Origin: an uncultured Prevotella sp.
GTDB taxonomy: Bacteria > Bacteroidota > Bacteroidia > Bacteroidales > Bacteroidaceae
Direction: 5' to 3'
NCBI GenBank assembly: GCA_905236755.1
Contig: CAJOCR010000024.1
Location: forward strand, 1-38,365
DNA length: 38,365 nucleotides
The notes beneath the pieces were generated by a model. That model was not told the origin of the DNA. It worked only from the letters and a program-made list of their open reading frames with translations, and searched no databases. The position numbers and the translations under genes were made by a program. Position 1 is the stretch's first letter. Each line of letters opens with the position of its first letter. Shown in pieces: positions 1 through 7,781 of this stretch.

Positions 1-241
1 CAAAATCATTATAGGCTCATTCTGAGCCGTATTCCATTCATACACATTTTCTTCTTTTTAAAATCTCAAGTAAAATAATTCGCTTGCGAAACTTTAGTAT
101 TATTATTCTCAGAAAGAAAACAAGGGGGGCAAACTTGCGGCTTGCCCCATTTGTGGGTTTGTGCGGTTTCAGTTTTAGTTATTTTTTTGTCATTCTATGA
201 TATTTTACACGGTGAAAAATACATATAACAACATGAAAAAC
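1..241. other. Non-coding stretch at window start
   Basis: I see no gene in these bases. They hold a 15-nt hairpin at 14-28 (6-bp stem GGCTCA/TGAGCC with a 3-nt loop) and a second hairpin at 126-148 with GGGGCAA and TTGCCCC arms. Neither is followed by a clear T run. The rest is AT-rich and lies downstream of the minus-strand PAP2 gene. Confidence 0.5.
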
Positions 242-259
242 CCCCTCCAGCTGGAGGGG
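236..259 (-). terminator. Intrinsic terminator of the PAP2 gene
   Basis: A perfect 18-bp palindrome (CCCCTCCAG followed by CTGGAGGGG, 242-259) lies 8 bp past the stop codon of the minus-strand PAP2 gene. Read on the minus strand it is followed by a run of five T (the A run at 236-240), which is the classic layout of a rho-independent terminator. Confidence 0.8.
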
Positions 260-267
260 ATTACTCT

Positions 268-2007
268 TTAGAATGATATTGTGAATGAACCACCAAAAAT
301 GAAGGTGTTGCGATTCTTTTTGATTGAAATATGTTCTGTGTAATCATCAGCGTCAAGGATTTCGCCTTCGACAGGAATATTCCAATTTATTGCATCGTCA
401 ACGAAGTTGCCTGGTGAATAGTCCATTGTGTATTTTTTGCGTGTATAGTCGTAATCAAGGAACAGGCGCCATGCGTAATTTTCTTTATATTGGTAGGTTA
501 AAGAAATGCCCGTGCCATATTTCGTGGAGTTGTTTCCTCCGAGTGTGAAATAATCCCATGTTGAGGTATATGTGTCGGGTAGGCATCTTATCCCATCTAA
601 TGATATTTCGCGTTTACCACCCGTTACGGTTGCATTAAGGTCAACTTCCTGCATGATGCTTCGTCCAACAAGAAGCTTTGTGCCTAAAGCAAAGCGTTTT
701 GAAAGTGGGAAGTTGAAATAAAGACCAAGATCGGCTGAGAATTCAGTTAAATGATCACTCTTGATAGTGAATTCCAGTTCGTCAATAATCGGTGCGCTGT
801 AACCTGCCTGTCCTGGTGTTCCTGTTCCAAAAAGAAAATTGTTAAGTTCGGTATCGTTATAATCTAATTCCGGGTCGTTGAACATTCCTCCGGCAATGTC
901 GTTCCATGCAATGTCTTCTATACCGCTCCAGCCTTTGATAGGTGCGCTGTTAACGCGTAGGCGTCCACCCACACCAAAGTATTTGTTGAAGAAGTATGCG
1001 CCTTCGACGCCAACGGCTGTTGATGTGCCGAAACGTAGATTAAGAATCTTGTCGTTAGGGTTTTCATCATCAAACATGGTTGATAACTCAAAGCTGCTGA
1101 GGTCGAAGTCAAGACTTTTAGAGCCAAAGCCTGCTCCCATTGAAACAGAGAAGAATGATGGGTTATAGATGATATTCTTGCCGCTGTTTAATGGGCCACG
1201 CAAGAGTCCCTTGTCTTTGAAGATGATGTCGCCTAAGGCATAGCCCAACTCTGTTGACACGATACCGATACCTGCACCACTAAGCACATCGGACACCCAG
1301 TGGCGGTTGTTGAGTACGCGCATGACACCTGTTGCTGTTGCAACACCATATCCTGCTACTGAATACCAAGGAGAAACGGTCATTCCGTATTCCTTGTGCA
1401 GGATAGTTGCACCCACGAAAGCTGTCGCTGTGTGTCCCGAAGGCCATGAGTTGGCTGTTGAACCATCAGGGCGCATTTCCTTGGCGGTGTATTTGATGCT
1501 GTTTACCAAACCAGCCATGATAGCATAAGAGAATGCCGATGAAGCCAGATAGCGTCCCCATGTGCTACGCCCCTCAACACCACCTATCTTCAGTCCTGTA
1601 GCCATTGCTGGACCGAAGAATTGCGAATAGTCATCAATGTGGGTTTTGAAATCGGTTACCAGGGTGTGTTTATTGCCTTCTGTGTTTTGACGGAACGATT
1701 TTTTTTCGCCTTTTGCTATGATGCCTGCTATAAAAATAGGTACACCCACAAATGTGAGATCGTCCTTTGCCTTGTATGCCGGTACATTAGGGTTGGAATG
1801 CATCCATGTCCAGTTTTTCTTTGACCATGGTGCATTATGGTTTACGCGAGCGATAGAATCCATTTTTCTATCAATCTCCTTAGAAATGTTTAATTCTGTG
1901 TCCAGACTGGCTGTTGACAGATTTGTTGTTGTTCCTTCTGTTTCTTCTGCAAAGGTGACTACAGGTAAAAAGAAAGAAGCAATTGTTGCGAATAAAATCT
2001 TTTTCAT
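268..2007 (-). CDS. PAP2-family phosphatase fused to a C-terminal outer-membrane beta-barrel
   Basis: The protein has 579 residues. A signal peptide covers about residues 1-20. A PAP2 (type 2 phosphatidic acid phosphatase) domain at about 80-260 has all three catalytic motifs: K172 with RP at 179-180, PSGH at 189-192, and R230-H236-D240. Residues from about 285 to the end are rich in alternating aromatic/polar strands and finish in Phe (GGSFTISF), as outer-membrane barrels do. The family removes phosphate from lipid phosphates such as undecaprenyl diphosphate, lipid A or phosphatidyl species; the substrate here is unknown. I infer that the barrel places the catalytic domain at the periplasmic face of the outer membrane. 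A small secreted protein gene lies 24 bp upstream on the same strand, so the two are probably co-transcribed. A strong terminator follows. Confidence 0.88.
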   Translation of the reverse strand: MKKILFATIASFFLPVVTFAEETEGTTTNLSTASLDTELNISKEIDRKMDSIARVNHNAPWSKKNWTWMHSNPNVPAYKAKDDLTFVGVPIFIAGIIAKGEKKSFRQNTEGNKHTLVTDFKTHIDDYSQFFGPAMATGLKIGGVEGRSTWGRYLASSAFSYAIMAGLVNSIKYTAKEMRPDGSTANSWPSGHTATAFVGATILHKEYGMTVSPWYSVAGYGVATATGVMRVLNNRHWVSDVLSGAGIGIVSTELGYALGDIIFKDKGLLRGPLNSGKNIIYNPSFFSVSMGAGFGSKSLDFDLSSFELSTMFDDENPNDKILNLRFGTSTAVGVEGAYFFNKYFGVGGRLRVNSAPIKGWSGIEDIAWNDIAGGMFNDPELDYNDTELNNFLFGTGTPGQAGYSAPIIDELEFTIKSDHLTEFSADLGLYFNFPLSKRFALGTKLLVGRSIMQEVDLNATVTGGKREISLDGIRCLPDTYTSTWDYFTLGGNNSTKYGTGISLTYQYKENYAWRLFLDYDYTRKKYTMDYSPGNFVDDAINWNIPVEGEILDADDYTEHISIKKNRNTFIFGGSFTISF

Positions 2008-2031
2008 TGTTGTTGTTTTTATCTGTTATCA

Positions 2032-2238
2032 CTATAGTTTTTTTCTCTTAGCTTCTGTCTGTTCGCGAATAGTTTTATACATTCTATCTACGAAGTGTAT
2101 TTTGTCGGCATTGGGGAGTGTGATGACACCCTCAATATCACCAGTTTCTATATGTGTTTTTACTATTGGTTGTGCCTGGATAGTGGTCGATAACAATAGT
2201 GCCCATAAAAAACATAGAAAGCTTATATTTTTTTTCAT
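2032..2238 (-). CDS. Small secreted protein, function unknown
   Basis: The protein has 68 residues and starts with a clear signal peptide (two Lys, hydrophobic core, cleavage probably after the TIQAQ region near residue 22). About 45 mature residues remain, ending in a basic tail (EAKRKKL). I recognise no domain. It lies directly upstream of the PAP2/beta-barrel gene on the same strand with a 24-bp gap, which suggests one transcript. It could be a genuine small periplasmic protein or the remaining N-terminus of a larger secreted enzyme; I see no continuation in other frames. Confidence 0.6.
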   Translation of the reverse strand: MKKNISFLCFLWALLLSTTIQAQPIVKTHIETGDIEGVITLPNADKIHFVDRMYKTIREQTEAKRKKL

Positions 2239-2364
2239 TTTTATAATGGTATTAAAAATTTGGGTGCAAGATATATATTATTTTCCGTATTTGCAATTTT
2301 TTTTTAAAGTAAAAAAGTAAAAGGGTAAAAAAGTAAAGTTTCTAACTCATATCTCCTAACTTTT

Positions 2365-2409
2365 GTTGAGATTTTAAATATACTCTGTATAATAGTTCAT
2401 AATCAAAAG
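2365..2409. repeat. 45-nt dispersed repeat, copy 1
   Basis: Bases 2365-2409 match 38221-38265 in the same orientation with a single mismatch, and the last 37 nt are identical. Read on the minus strand the core encodes FDYELLYRVYL in an open frame at both places, which hints that the element once was, or spreads as, part of a short coding-like unit. Confidence 0.75.
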
Positions 2410-2418
2410 GAAATAAGT

Positions 2419-2455
2419 AGCCTCCCCCATCCCCCTCCAATGAGAAGGGGCTAAC
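2419..2455. repeat. 37-nt C/G-rich repeat, copy 1
   Basis: It has the same length and pattern as 14726-14762: AGCC, one variable base, two C5 tracts, CTCC, a variable centre, a G4-5 tract, then CTAAC. It forms a CCCCTTC/GGAGGGG-type hairpin. Both copies lie about 95-130 nt past the stop codon of a minus-strand gene. The minus strand carries two adjacent G5 tracts. Confidence 0.65.
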
Positions 2456-2549
2456 CATCTGTTTGCGCTTTAGGCTACTTATTTGCTGTTTTAACTCCTT
2501 CCCTATCGGAATTCCCATTGGGATGGGAGAGACTGATATTTGATGGCGA

Positions 2550-3014
2550 TTATATGTTGATGCCAAACTGTTGTTTGACGGTGTTCATGACAAAGGTACT
2601 TTCCACGCTACCAAGACTCTCGATAGTTCCTAAAGTGTTAATGAGGAACTCCTGATAGGTTTTCATGTCGGGTGCATTTATCTTTAGCATATAGTCGAAG
2701 TTACCTGATGTGTTGTAACATTCGGTTACTTCAGGAATGTCTTTTATTCGCTCGACAAAGTCTTTTGCAATGTCACGGTTCATGCGGCGTAGTTTAACAT
2801 TACAGAATACCACAAATCCGCGATTCAGTTTTTCAGCATCAAGAACAGCCATATACTTCTTTATATAGCCATTGGCTTCAAGACGTTTTAAACGCTCGAA
2901 TACTGGAGTTGATGAAAGACTAACACGAGAAGCTAACTCGCGCATGGTGAGACGACCGTCGTCTTGTAGGGTGCGAAGAATCTCAATATCTACTTTGTCT
3001 AATACTGTTGCCAT
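2550..3014 (-). CDS. Lrp/AsnC-family transcriptional regulator
   Basis: The protein has 154 residues, the usual length for the family. An N-terminal winged helix-turn-helix (about 5-60, with LDKVDIEILRTLQDDGR and the recognition region SLSSTPVFERLKRLE) is followed by the alpha/beta RAM effector-binding domain (about 68-145). Family members bind amino acids and form octamers or higher oligomers. The gene diverges from the O-acetylhomoserine sulfhydrylase gene, and their predicted -33 elements nearly touch (3109-3112 and 3115-3117). I infer that it regulates metY and itself in response to an amino acid, perhaps methionine or a branched-chain one; the effector cannot be read from sequence. Confidence 0.92.
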   Translation of the reverse strand: MATVLDKVDIEILRTLQDDGRLTMRELASRVSLSSTPVFERLKRLEANGYIKKYMAVLDAEKLNRGFVVFCNVKLRRMNRDIAKDFVERIKDIPEVTECYNTSGNFDYMLKINAPDMKTYQEFLINTLGTIESLGSVESTFVMNTVKQQFGINI

Positions 3015-3019
3015 AAGCT

Positions 3020-3073
3020 TGTTCTTTTAAAGGTCAAAAAAACAGGGTGTTTTAGAACGTCTGTTCTTTTAGA
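3020..3073. promoter_or_regulatory. Candidate Lrp-type operator dyad and repeated half site
   Basis: An inverted repeat AGAAC-GTCT-GTTCT occupies 3054-3067, and the string TGTTCTTTTA occurs at both about 3020 and 3063. The elements lie between the Lrp start codon and its predicted -7 element, where a regulator binding site for autoregulation would be expected. The link to this Lrp protein is inference. Confidence 0.4.
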
Positions 3074-3078
3074 TAGTG

Positions 3079-3112
3079 CAAAGATAGAAAAATATTCTTA
3101 ATTTCTATCAAA
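3079..3112 (-). promoter_or_regulatory. Predicted promoter of the Lrp gene
   Basis: The minus strand carries TATCTTTG (3086-3079), an exact TAnnTTTG match, and TTTG (3112-3109) 22 bp upstream. Transcription would begin near 3072, leaving a leader of about 58 nt with the GTTCT dyad inside it. Confidence 0.6.
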
Positions 3113-3114
3113 CC

Positions 3115-3145
3115 TTGTTGGATATTTCTGTCTTTTATACCTTTG
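3115..3145 (+). promoter_or_regulatory. Predicted promoter of metY
   Basis: TTG at 3115-3117 and TACCTTTG at 3138-3145 are separated by 20 bp, matching the Bacteroidota -33/-7 pattern. The start codon of metY is 177 bp past the -7 element, so the leader would be long (about 170 nt). That leader contains 7-bp repeat units and the CGGTCACTGACCG hairpin (3193-3205), elements found elsewhere in the window. Confidence 0.65.
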
Positions 3146-3169
3146 CAAATGTGAAATCGATAGTTCGCT

Positions 3170-3237
3170 TAAAGTTAGAAGTTAGGAACCAACGGTCACT
3201 GACCGAAGGGAAGTAATTAGAAGTTAGGAATTGGTAA
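3170..3237 (+). repeat. Composite repeat inside the metY leader
   Basis: Heptamer units of the GTTAGAA/GTTAGGA type surround a module with the palindrome CGGTCACTGACCG (3193-3205) followed by AAGGGAAGTAA. The same module occurs at 17397-17419 and, with one change, at 20531-20553. It sits between promoter and start codon, so it would be transcribed as part of the metY mRNA leader. Confidence 0.7.
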
Positions 3238-3321
3238 TTCATAATGTTTTCTTCTTGAATTCTAGACCAAAGCTTGCGAAAATAAAGTTTAATTATTAAA
3301 GTAAAAGAAAGGATTTTGATT

Positions 3322-4608
3322 ATGGCTACAAACAAATTACATCTCGAGACACTTGCACTTCACGTAGGACAGGAACAGGCTGATCCAACAACTGATTCAC
3401 GTGCAGTACCAATATATCAGACAGCATCTTATGTATTCCATAGTTCTCAGCATGCAGCCGACCGTTTTGGACTACGTGATGCCGGCAACATTTATGGTCG
3501 CTTAACAAATACCACACAGAGCGTGTTTGAAGACCGCATTGCTGCTCTTGAAGGTGGCGTGGCTGGTCTTGCTGTAGCCTCAGGTGCAGCTGCTGTTACC
3601 TATGCCTTGCAGAATGTTCTTCAGAATGGCGACCATATTGTTGCTGCTGACAATCTGTATGGTGGTTCGTATAATCTCATCACTCATACGCTGAGCACTC
3701 AGGGTGTTGACTATACAATCGTTAATGTGAACGATCTGCAGGCTCTTGAAGCTGCTATTCGTCCAAATACCAAGGTAGTATATGCCGAGACTTTTGGAAA
3801 TCCTAACTCTGACGTGTTGAATTTTGAAGCCGTAGCTGAAATAGCACATAGACATAATGTTTTATTTATTGTTGACAACACGTTTGCTCCATTATTAGTT
3901 CGTCCTATCGAACATGGAGCAGACATCGTTGTCCACTCTGCAACAAAATTTATCGGTGGACATGGTAGTTCTTTAGGTGGTGTGATTATTGATGCAGGTA
4001 AGTTTGATTTTAAAGCCAACGCAGATAAGTATCCTACTCTTGCCAAACCTGATCCATCATACCATGGTGCCGTGTTTGCCGATGTGGCTGGAGCTGCCGC
4101 CTTTGTTACCCGTATTCGTGCTGTTATCCTTCGTGATACTGGTGCTACTATATCACCATTCAATGCATGGATATTGTTACAGGGAACAGAGACTCTACCT
4201 CTGCGTATAGAGCGTCATGTGGAGAATGCGCTGAAGGTAGTGGAATATCTAAATCATCATCCAAAGGTAAAGAGTGTGAGTCATCCTTCTCTTTCAACCC
4301 ATAAAGACAATGCACTTTACAATAAGTATTTCCCTAATGGAGGAGGCTCTATCTTTACCTTTGAAATCAATGGAGGACAAGAGAATGCATGGAAATTTAT
4401 AGATTCGCTTAAAATTTTCTCTCTCCTTGCCAATGTTGCTGACGTTAAGTCGCTGGTGATTCATCCATACACAACTACCCATTCTCAGCTTTCACCTGAA
4501 GAACTTGCTGAGCAGCACATTACTCCAGCCACTATTCGTCTTTCAATTGGTGTAGAACACATAGATGATATCATTGCCGATCTGGAGCAGGCTTTTGAGA
4601 AGATTTAA
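3322..4608 (+). CDS. metY: O-acetylhomoserine aminocarboxypropyltransferase / sulfhydrylase
   Basis: The protein has 428 residues and belongs to the Cys/Met-metabolism PLP enzymes. It converts O-acetylhomoserine plus sulfide to homocysteine and acetate in the cytoplasm, the direct sulfhydrylation route to methionine. The PLP lysine is K209 in HSATKFIGGHG; the cofactor-contacting Asp is in VDNTFAP (D185); the phosphate-binding Tyr/Arg pair is in NIYGRLTNTT near residue 60. Length and motifs fit MetY/Met17 (about 430) rather than the shorter cystathionine lyases (about 380-400). The ATG at 3322 is chosen over an in-frame TTG 6 bp upstream. The neighbouring Lrp gene is divergent. A hairpin begins at the stop codon. 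Confidence 0.93.
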   Translation: MATNKLHLETLALHVGQEQADPTTDSRAVPIYQTASYVFHSSQHAADRFGLRDAGNIYGRLTNTTQSVFEDRIAALEGGVAGLAVASGAAAVTYALQNVLQNGDHIVAADNLYGGSYNLITHTLSTQGVDYTIVNVNDLQALEAAIRPNTKVVYAETFGNPNSDVLNFEAVAEIAHRHNVLFIVDNTFAPLLVRPIEHGADIVVHSATKFIGGHGSSLGGVIIDAGKFDFKANADKYPTLAKPDPSYHGAVFADVAGAAAFVTRIRAVILRDTGATISPFNAWILLQGTETLPLRIERHVENALKVVEYLNHHPKVKSVSHPSLSTHKDNALYNKYFPNGGGSIFTFEINGGQENAWKFIDSLKIFSLLANVADVKSLVIHPYTTTHSQLSPEELAEQHITPATIRLSIGVEHIDDIIADLEQAFEKI

Positions 4609-4640
4609 AACATGCCCGGCGTTTTTCGCTGGGCATGTTT
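4608..4640 (+). terminator. Hairpin terminator of metY
   Basis: Arms at 4608-4621 and 4627-4640 pair over 14 bp (one G-U) around a TTTTT loop, overlapping the last base of the stop codon. The following bases (TTTAATATT) are only moderately T-rich. Confidence 0.65.
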
Positions 4641-4670
4641 AATATTGAAAATGGAAATAATGAAAAATTA

Positions 4671-4702
4671 AAGCCACTTGCAGAAATCTCTGCAGGTGGC
4701 TT
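4671..4702 (-). terminator. Hairpin terminator between metY and the kor operon
   Basis: Arms AAGCCACTTGCAGA (4671-4684) and its partner (4689-4702) pair over 14 bp with one G-U and an AATC loop. On the minus strand the stem is followed by TTAATTTTTC, so it fits an intrinsic terminator for the oxidoreductase operon; it may also back up metY termination. Confidence 0.7.
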
Positions 4703-4726
4703 AATTCGTAATTGAATAACTCTACA

Positions 4727-4741
4727 TCGCCCGCAGGGCGA
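4727..4741. repeat. 15-nt GNA-triloop mini-hairpin
   Basis: TCGCCC-GCA-GGGCGA: a 6-bp stem with a GCA triloop. It belongs with 20193-20207, 20694-20708 and 36929-36943, which share the outer TCG/CGA pairs and differ in the inner stem by compensatory changes. Confidence 0.6.
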
Positions 4742-4777
4742 CCAATTCAAAATTCGTAATTCAAAATTCTAAATTAA

Positions 4778-5326
4778 TTATTCGCCTTCTGGGCGAATAA
4801 TCTTTCTTCCCTCCGCAACTGCTTCCATATTTAGTGGAATGAGGGCGTGATGACGCTCTGGAAGGGTTTTGTAGAGTGCCTTTTCTAAGGCTGTGTCAGG
4901 AAGGAACGGACATACCTGTAATAACCCTCCAAGGACAATCATATTGAAAACCTTAGAATTTTTCATTTCGGCAGCTTTCTCCATAGCAGAGATACTGTAT
5001 ATTGTTATATCTGTGCGGGTAGGAGGGTTGATAATACCAAAATCATCATATATGAGTATGCCACCTGGTTTTACCTTAGGCTGAAATTTATCGAGAGAAG
5101 GCTGATTGAGCACAATAGCTACGTCATAACTGCTAAGTATAGGTGATGAGATGCGCTCATCGCTTACAATAACAGTAACATTGGCAGTACCTCCTCTCTG
5201 CTCTGGACCATAGGCAGGCATCCATGTAACCTCTTTATCTTCCATCAGTCCTGAATAGGCAAGTATCTTACCCATTGAAAGAACGCCTTGACCGCCAAAG
5301 CCAGATATGATTATTTCTTTCTTCAT
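4778..5326 (-). CDS. korC: 2-oxoacid:ferredoxin oxidoreductase, gamma subunit
   Basis: The protein has 182 residues and the N-terminal signature GFGGQGVLSMGKIL of the pyruvate/ketoisovalerate oxidoreductase gamma domain. It is the last gene of a minus-strand operon after the delta (ferredoxin), alpha and beta subunits. Together they oxidatively decarboxylate a 2-oxoacid with CoA to acyl-CoA and CO2 and reduce ferredoxin. The four-subunit arrangement is shared by 2-oxoglutarate (Kor) and branched-chain (Vor) enzymes; sequence alone does not settle which, so the symbol is a convention. The last codons include a TTCGCC/GGGCGAA inverted repeat, so the C-terminus (PEGE) overlaps a small hairpin. 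Confidence 0.85.
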   Translation of the reverse strand: MKKEIIISGFGGQGVLSMGKILAYSGLMEDKEVTWMPAYGPEQRGGTANVTVIVSDERISSPILSSYDVAIVLNQPSLDKFQPKVKPGGILIYDDFGIINPPTRTDITIYSISAMEKAAEMKNSKVFNMIVLGGLLQVCPFLPDTALEKALYKTLPERHHALIPLNMEAVAEGRKIIRPEGE

Positions 5327-5373
5327 TTCTTAAAAAATTAATTTATAAACAATCAACTCATAACCCCACCAAC

Positions 5374-6138
5374 TTACTCCGTTGTATCTTTTATGTCGCC
5401 TTTGGTATAGAACTGAAGCATATTATCTTCAAGCCATTGGTTGGCTTTTACAGGAGATAGTTTCCATCCACTGCTACATGTTGAGGTTATTTCAACAAGG
5501 CACGAGCCTTTTCCTGCCATATTAGCCTCGAAGGCTTTTCTAATGGCTTTCTTTGCTTTGTTGATAGAAGCAACGTTTTCCACACTTTGGCGGGTTACAT
5601 AGCATGTACCCTGAAGTTGTGCTGCAATCTCAGGCATCTTGATAGGATAGCCGTGAAGTTCTGGGTCACGACCATAAGGGCATGTTGATGTTTTCTGTCC
5701 TACAAGGGTAGTAGGAGCCATCTGGCCACCTGTCATACCGTAAATGGCATTATTAATGAAAATAATCGTGATGTTTTCACCACGGTTAAGGGCATGAATT
5801 GTTTCAGCTGTACCAATACAAGCCATATCGCCATCTCCCTGATAGGTAAAAACAAGACGGTCAGGCCATAGGCGTTTGATAGCTGTTGCTACTGCTGGTG
5901 CACGACCATGAGCAGCTTCCTGCCAGTCGATATCAATATAACGATAGGCAAAGACAGCACATCCAACAGGACTAACGCCTACAGTTTTGTCAGCCATACC
6001 CATTTCCTCAATGACCTCTGCAACGAGTTTATGTACTACTCCATGTGAGCAACCTGCACAATAGTGCATGTTGACATCGTTCATGAGCTTTGGTTTCTCA
6101 TAAACCAAGTTTTCTGGTGAGATTATATCGTTATTCAT
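5374..6138 (-). CDS. korB: 2-oxoacid:ferredoxin oxidoreductase, beta (TPP-binding) subunit
   Basis: The protein has 254 residues. It carries the thiamine-pyrophosphate domain with CAGCSHG near residue 28, the TPP/Mg motif GDGDMACIG and the downstream NNAIYGMTGGQ segment. It pairs with the alpha subunit to form the active centre. Its start overlaps the end of the alpha gene by 8 bp, showing translational coupling; the gamma gene follows after 47 bp. The motifs and length fit beta subunits of Kor and Vor complexes equally. Confidence 0.9.
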   Translation of the reverse strand: MNNDIISPENLVYEKPKLMNDVNMHYCAGCSHGVVHKLVAEVIEEMGMADKTVGVSPVGCAVFAYRYIDIDWQEAAHGRAPAVATAIKRLWPDRLVFTYQGDGDMACIGTAETIHALNRGENITIIFINNAIYGMTGGQMAPTTLVGQKTSTCPYGRDPELHGYPIKMPEIAAQLQGTCYVTRQSVENVASINKAKKAIRKAFEANMAGKGSCLVEITSTCSSGWKLSPVKANQWLEDNMLQFYTKGDIKDTTE

Positions 6139-7216
6139 GATTGGCTATTTTTTTTATGTTGTCAACAATTTCCTGTGGGTCAGGAACAATACCACCCAGT
6201 CGGCCGAAGTGTTCAACAGGTGTTATACCATTAACAGCGAGTTTTACATCTTGAATCATCTGACCTGCATTTATCTCTGCAACAAGAATACCTTTTACTT
6301 GCTGAGCAAGTTTGGCAATCTGTTTTTCTGGGAAAGGCCATAGGGTGATAGGGCGGAAGAGTCCTACCTTAATACCTTCAGCACGTGCAATTTCAACCGC
6401 TTTTTCTGCTATGCGGGCAGCACTTCCAAATGCAACAACAGCATATTCTGCATCATCACAGTATTCGGTCTCGAAGCGTACTTCGTTTTTCTTACATAGT
6501 TCATATTTTGCTTGTAAGGCAAGATTACGCTTCTCCATCTCTTCAGGTTTAAGTTCAAGAGAAGTTATGATGTTTGGCTGACGGTTCTTTGTGCGTCCTG
6601 TTGATGCCCATGGGCATTCTTTTAAAATCTGTTCCTCTGTGCGACGAGGCTTCATAGGTGGCAGCACAACCTTCTCCATCATCTGACCAATAACGCCATC
6701 AGATAGAATCATAGCTGGATTGCGATACTTAAATGCCAGTTCAAAGGCAAGATCAACGAAGTCGGCCATCTCCTGAACACTGTTAGGCGCGAGAACAATA
6801 ACGTTGTAGTCGCCATTTCCTCCTCCACGTGTTGCCTGGAAATAGTCGGCCTGTGAAGGCTGAATGGTTCCTAATCCAGGACCACCACGCTGTACGTTAA
6901 CGATTACTCCAGGAACCTCTGCTCCAGCCATATAGGCAATACCTTCTTGCATGAGTGCTACACCTGGACTTGACGATGTGGTGAGAACACGCTTTCCTGC
7001 ACCAGCGCCACCATATAGCATGTTAATTGAAGCCACCTCACTTTCTGCCTGCAGAACAACCATACCTGTTGTTTCCCAAGGCTTTAGTGCAGAGAGCGTT
7101 TCTATAATTTCTGTTTGGGGGGTGATAGGATAACCGAAGAATCCGTCGGCTCCACATCTTATGGCAGCATGGGCAATAGCCTCGTTGCCTTTCATCAATT
7201 TTACTTCCTGATCCAT
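6131..7216 (-). CDS. korA: 2-oxoacid:ferredoxin oxidoreductase, alpha subunit (KorA/VorB type)
   Basis: The protein has 361 residues, the usual length for the alpha subunit of four-subunit enzymes. Near residue 28 it has GYPITPQTEIIE, the hallmark of the pyrimidine-binding domain, followed by the central transketolase-like region and a C-terminal domain (about 255-355). It starts 3 bp after the ferredoxin gene. An in-frame Met at residue 8 preceded by AGGAAG is an alternative start, which cannot be excluded. With korB it binds the 2-oxoacid and TPP. It may act on 2-oxoglutarate or branched-chain 2-oxoacids. Confidence 0.9.
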   Translation of the reverse strand: MDQEVKLMKGNEAIAHAAIRCGADGFFGYPITPQTEIIETLSALKPWETTGMVVLQAESEVASINMLYGGAGAGKRVLTTSSSPGVALMQEGIAYMAGAEVPGVIVNVQRGGPGLGTIQPSQADYFQATRGGGNGDYNVIVLAPNSVQEMADFVDLAFELAFKYRNPAMILSDGVIGQMMEKVVLPPMKPRRTEEQILKECPWASTGRTKNRQPNIITSLELKPEEMEKRNLALQAKYELCKKNEVRFETEYCDDAEYAVVAFGSAARIAEKAVEIARAEGIKVGLFRPITLWPFPEKQIAKLAQQVKGILVAEINAGQMIQDVKLAVNGITPVEHFGRLGGIVPDPQEIVDNIKKIANHE

Positions 7217-7219
7217 AGG

Positions 7220-7456
7220 TTATTCTTCTATTTTCTTGCGATACACAGTTATACATCCATCTGGACAAACAATGGCACATGATGTGCAGCCTGTGCAAGC
7301 ATCACTTTGTTCATTCGGTTCTACATAAGGATAGCCATGTACGTTTACTTTTTTGTTGGCTAACGAGATACACTGTTTTGGACATGCTACAACACAAAGG
7401 CTACAACCTTTGCATCTGTCAGTGTTTACTACGATAGCCCCTTTCATTCTTGCCAT
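7220..7456 (-). CDS. korD: Ferredoxin-like delta subunit with two [4Fe-4S] clusters
   Basis: The protein has 78 residues and two cluster motifs, CKGCSLCVVACP and CTGCTSCAIVCP, each giving three Cys plus the remote Cys-Pro for a [4Fe-4S] centre. It carries electrons from the TPP site to free ferredoxin. It is placed between the TPR mini-gene (57 bp upstream) and the alpha subunit (3 bp downstream) in the operon. Confidence 0.92.
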   Translation of the reverse strand: MARMKGAIVVNTDRCKGCSLCVVACPKQCISLANKKVNVHGYPYVEPNEQSDACTGCTSCAIVCPDGCITVYRKKIEE

Positions 7457-7513
7457 ATTTAAGGGTATTAAATATTATTTTTTTCTCGTTTTTATGACAT
7501 CGTTGATGTATAA

Positions 7514-7693
7514 TCAGGGATTATAGATATCACGGCAATAAAAACTGTAGATGTTGTCAAGCATCTCTTTAGCTTCTACTGCTGGACTTTCTGGGTTAAG
7601 TGCTATTGCTTCCATATAGCATTGTAGTGCTTGTTGGAAATCCTGTTTCTTGCAATAGTCATTACCTCGCTGATACCATTCTTCGCTTGTCAT
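7514..7693 (-). CDS. Tetratricopeptide-repeat mini-protein at the head of the kor operon
   Basis: The protein has 59 residues when started at the ATG at 7693. It holds one clear TPR unit (WYQRGNDYCKKQDFQQALQCYMEAIALNP) plus part of a second helix pair. It has no signal peptide and is probably cytoplasmic. Starting four codons earlier (7705) is unlikely because that codon falls inside the predicted -7 element (7703-7710). TPR units bind peptides or proteins; its place as the first gene of the operon suggests a role in assembly of the oxidoreductase, but that is inference. Confidence 0.75.
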   Translation of the reverse strand: MTSEEWYQRGNDYCKKQDFQQALQCYMEAIALNPESPAVEAKEMLDNIYSFYCRDIYNP

Positions 7694-7702
7694 AGTTAAG
7701 AA

Positions 7703-7710
7703 CAAAGGTA
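7703..7710 (-). promoter_or_regulatory. Predicted -7 element of the kor operon
   Basis: The minus strand reads TACCTTTG, an exact TAnnTTTG match, 9 bp before the ATG of the TPR gene. A TTTC lies 20 bp upstream as a weak -33. The transcript would have almost no leader. Confidence 0.6.
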
Positions 7711-7781
7711 GAAAAACGAGATGGTATAGCGAAAGGGTACAAGCATTAATTAACGAATTTTAGATGTAAATGCACAAAAAA

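Larger units (their letters stand above)
2239..2549. other. Repeat-bearing intergenic stretch
   Basis: There is no supported gene between the small secreted protein and the Lrp gene. The stretch holds the presumed promoter of the PAP2 pair at its left end (no exact TAnnTTTG match seen), a 45-nt repeat at 2365-2409 with a second copy at 38221-38265, and a 37-nt C/G-rich repeat at 2419-2455 with a second copy at 14726-14762. A 74-codon open frame crosses these repeats and is not believable as a gene. Confidence 0.6.

Noticed and set aside
2342..2566. 74-codon open frame on the minus strand
   Set aside because: It consists of two dispersed repeats and overlaps the end of the Lrp gene; no plausible start region or protein character.
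3146..3321. SAM riboswitch in the metY leader
   Set aside because: The long leader of a methionine gene invites this reading, but the leader is made of dispersed repeats and shows no arrangement like a known SAM-binding fold.
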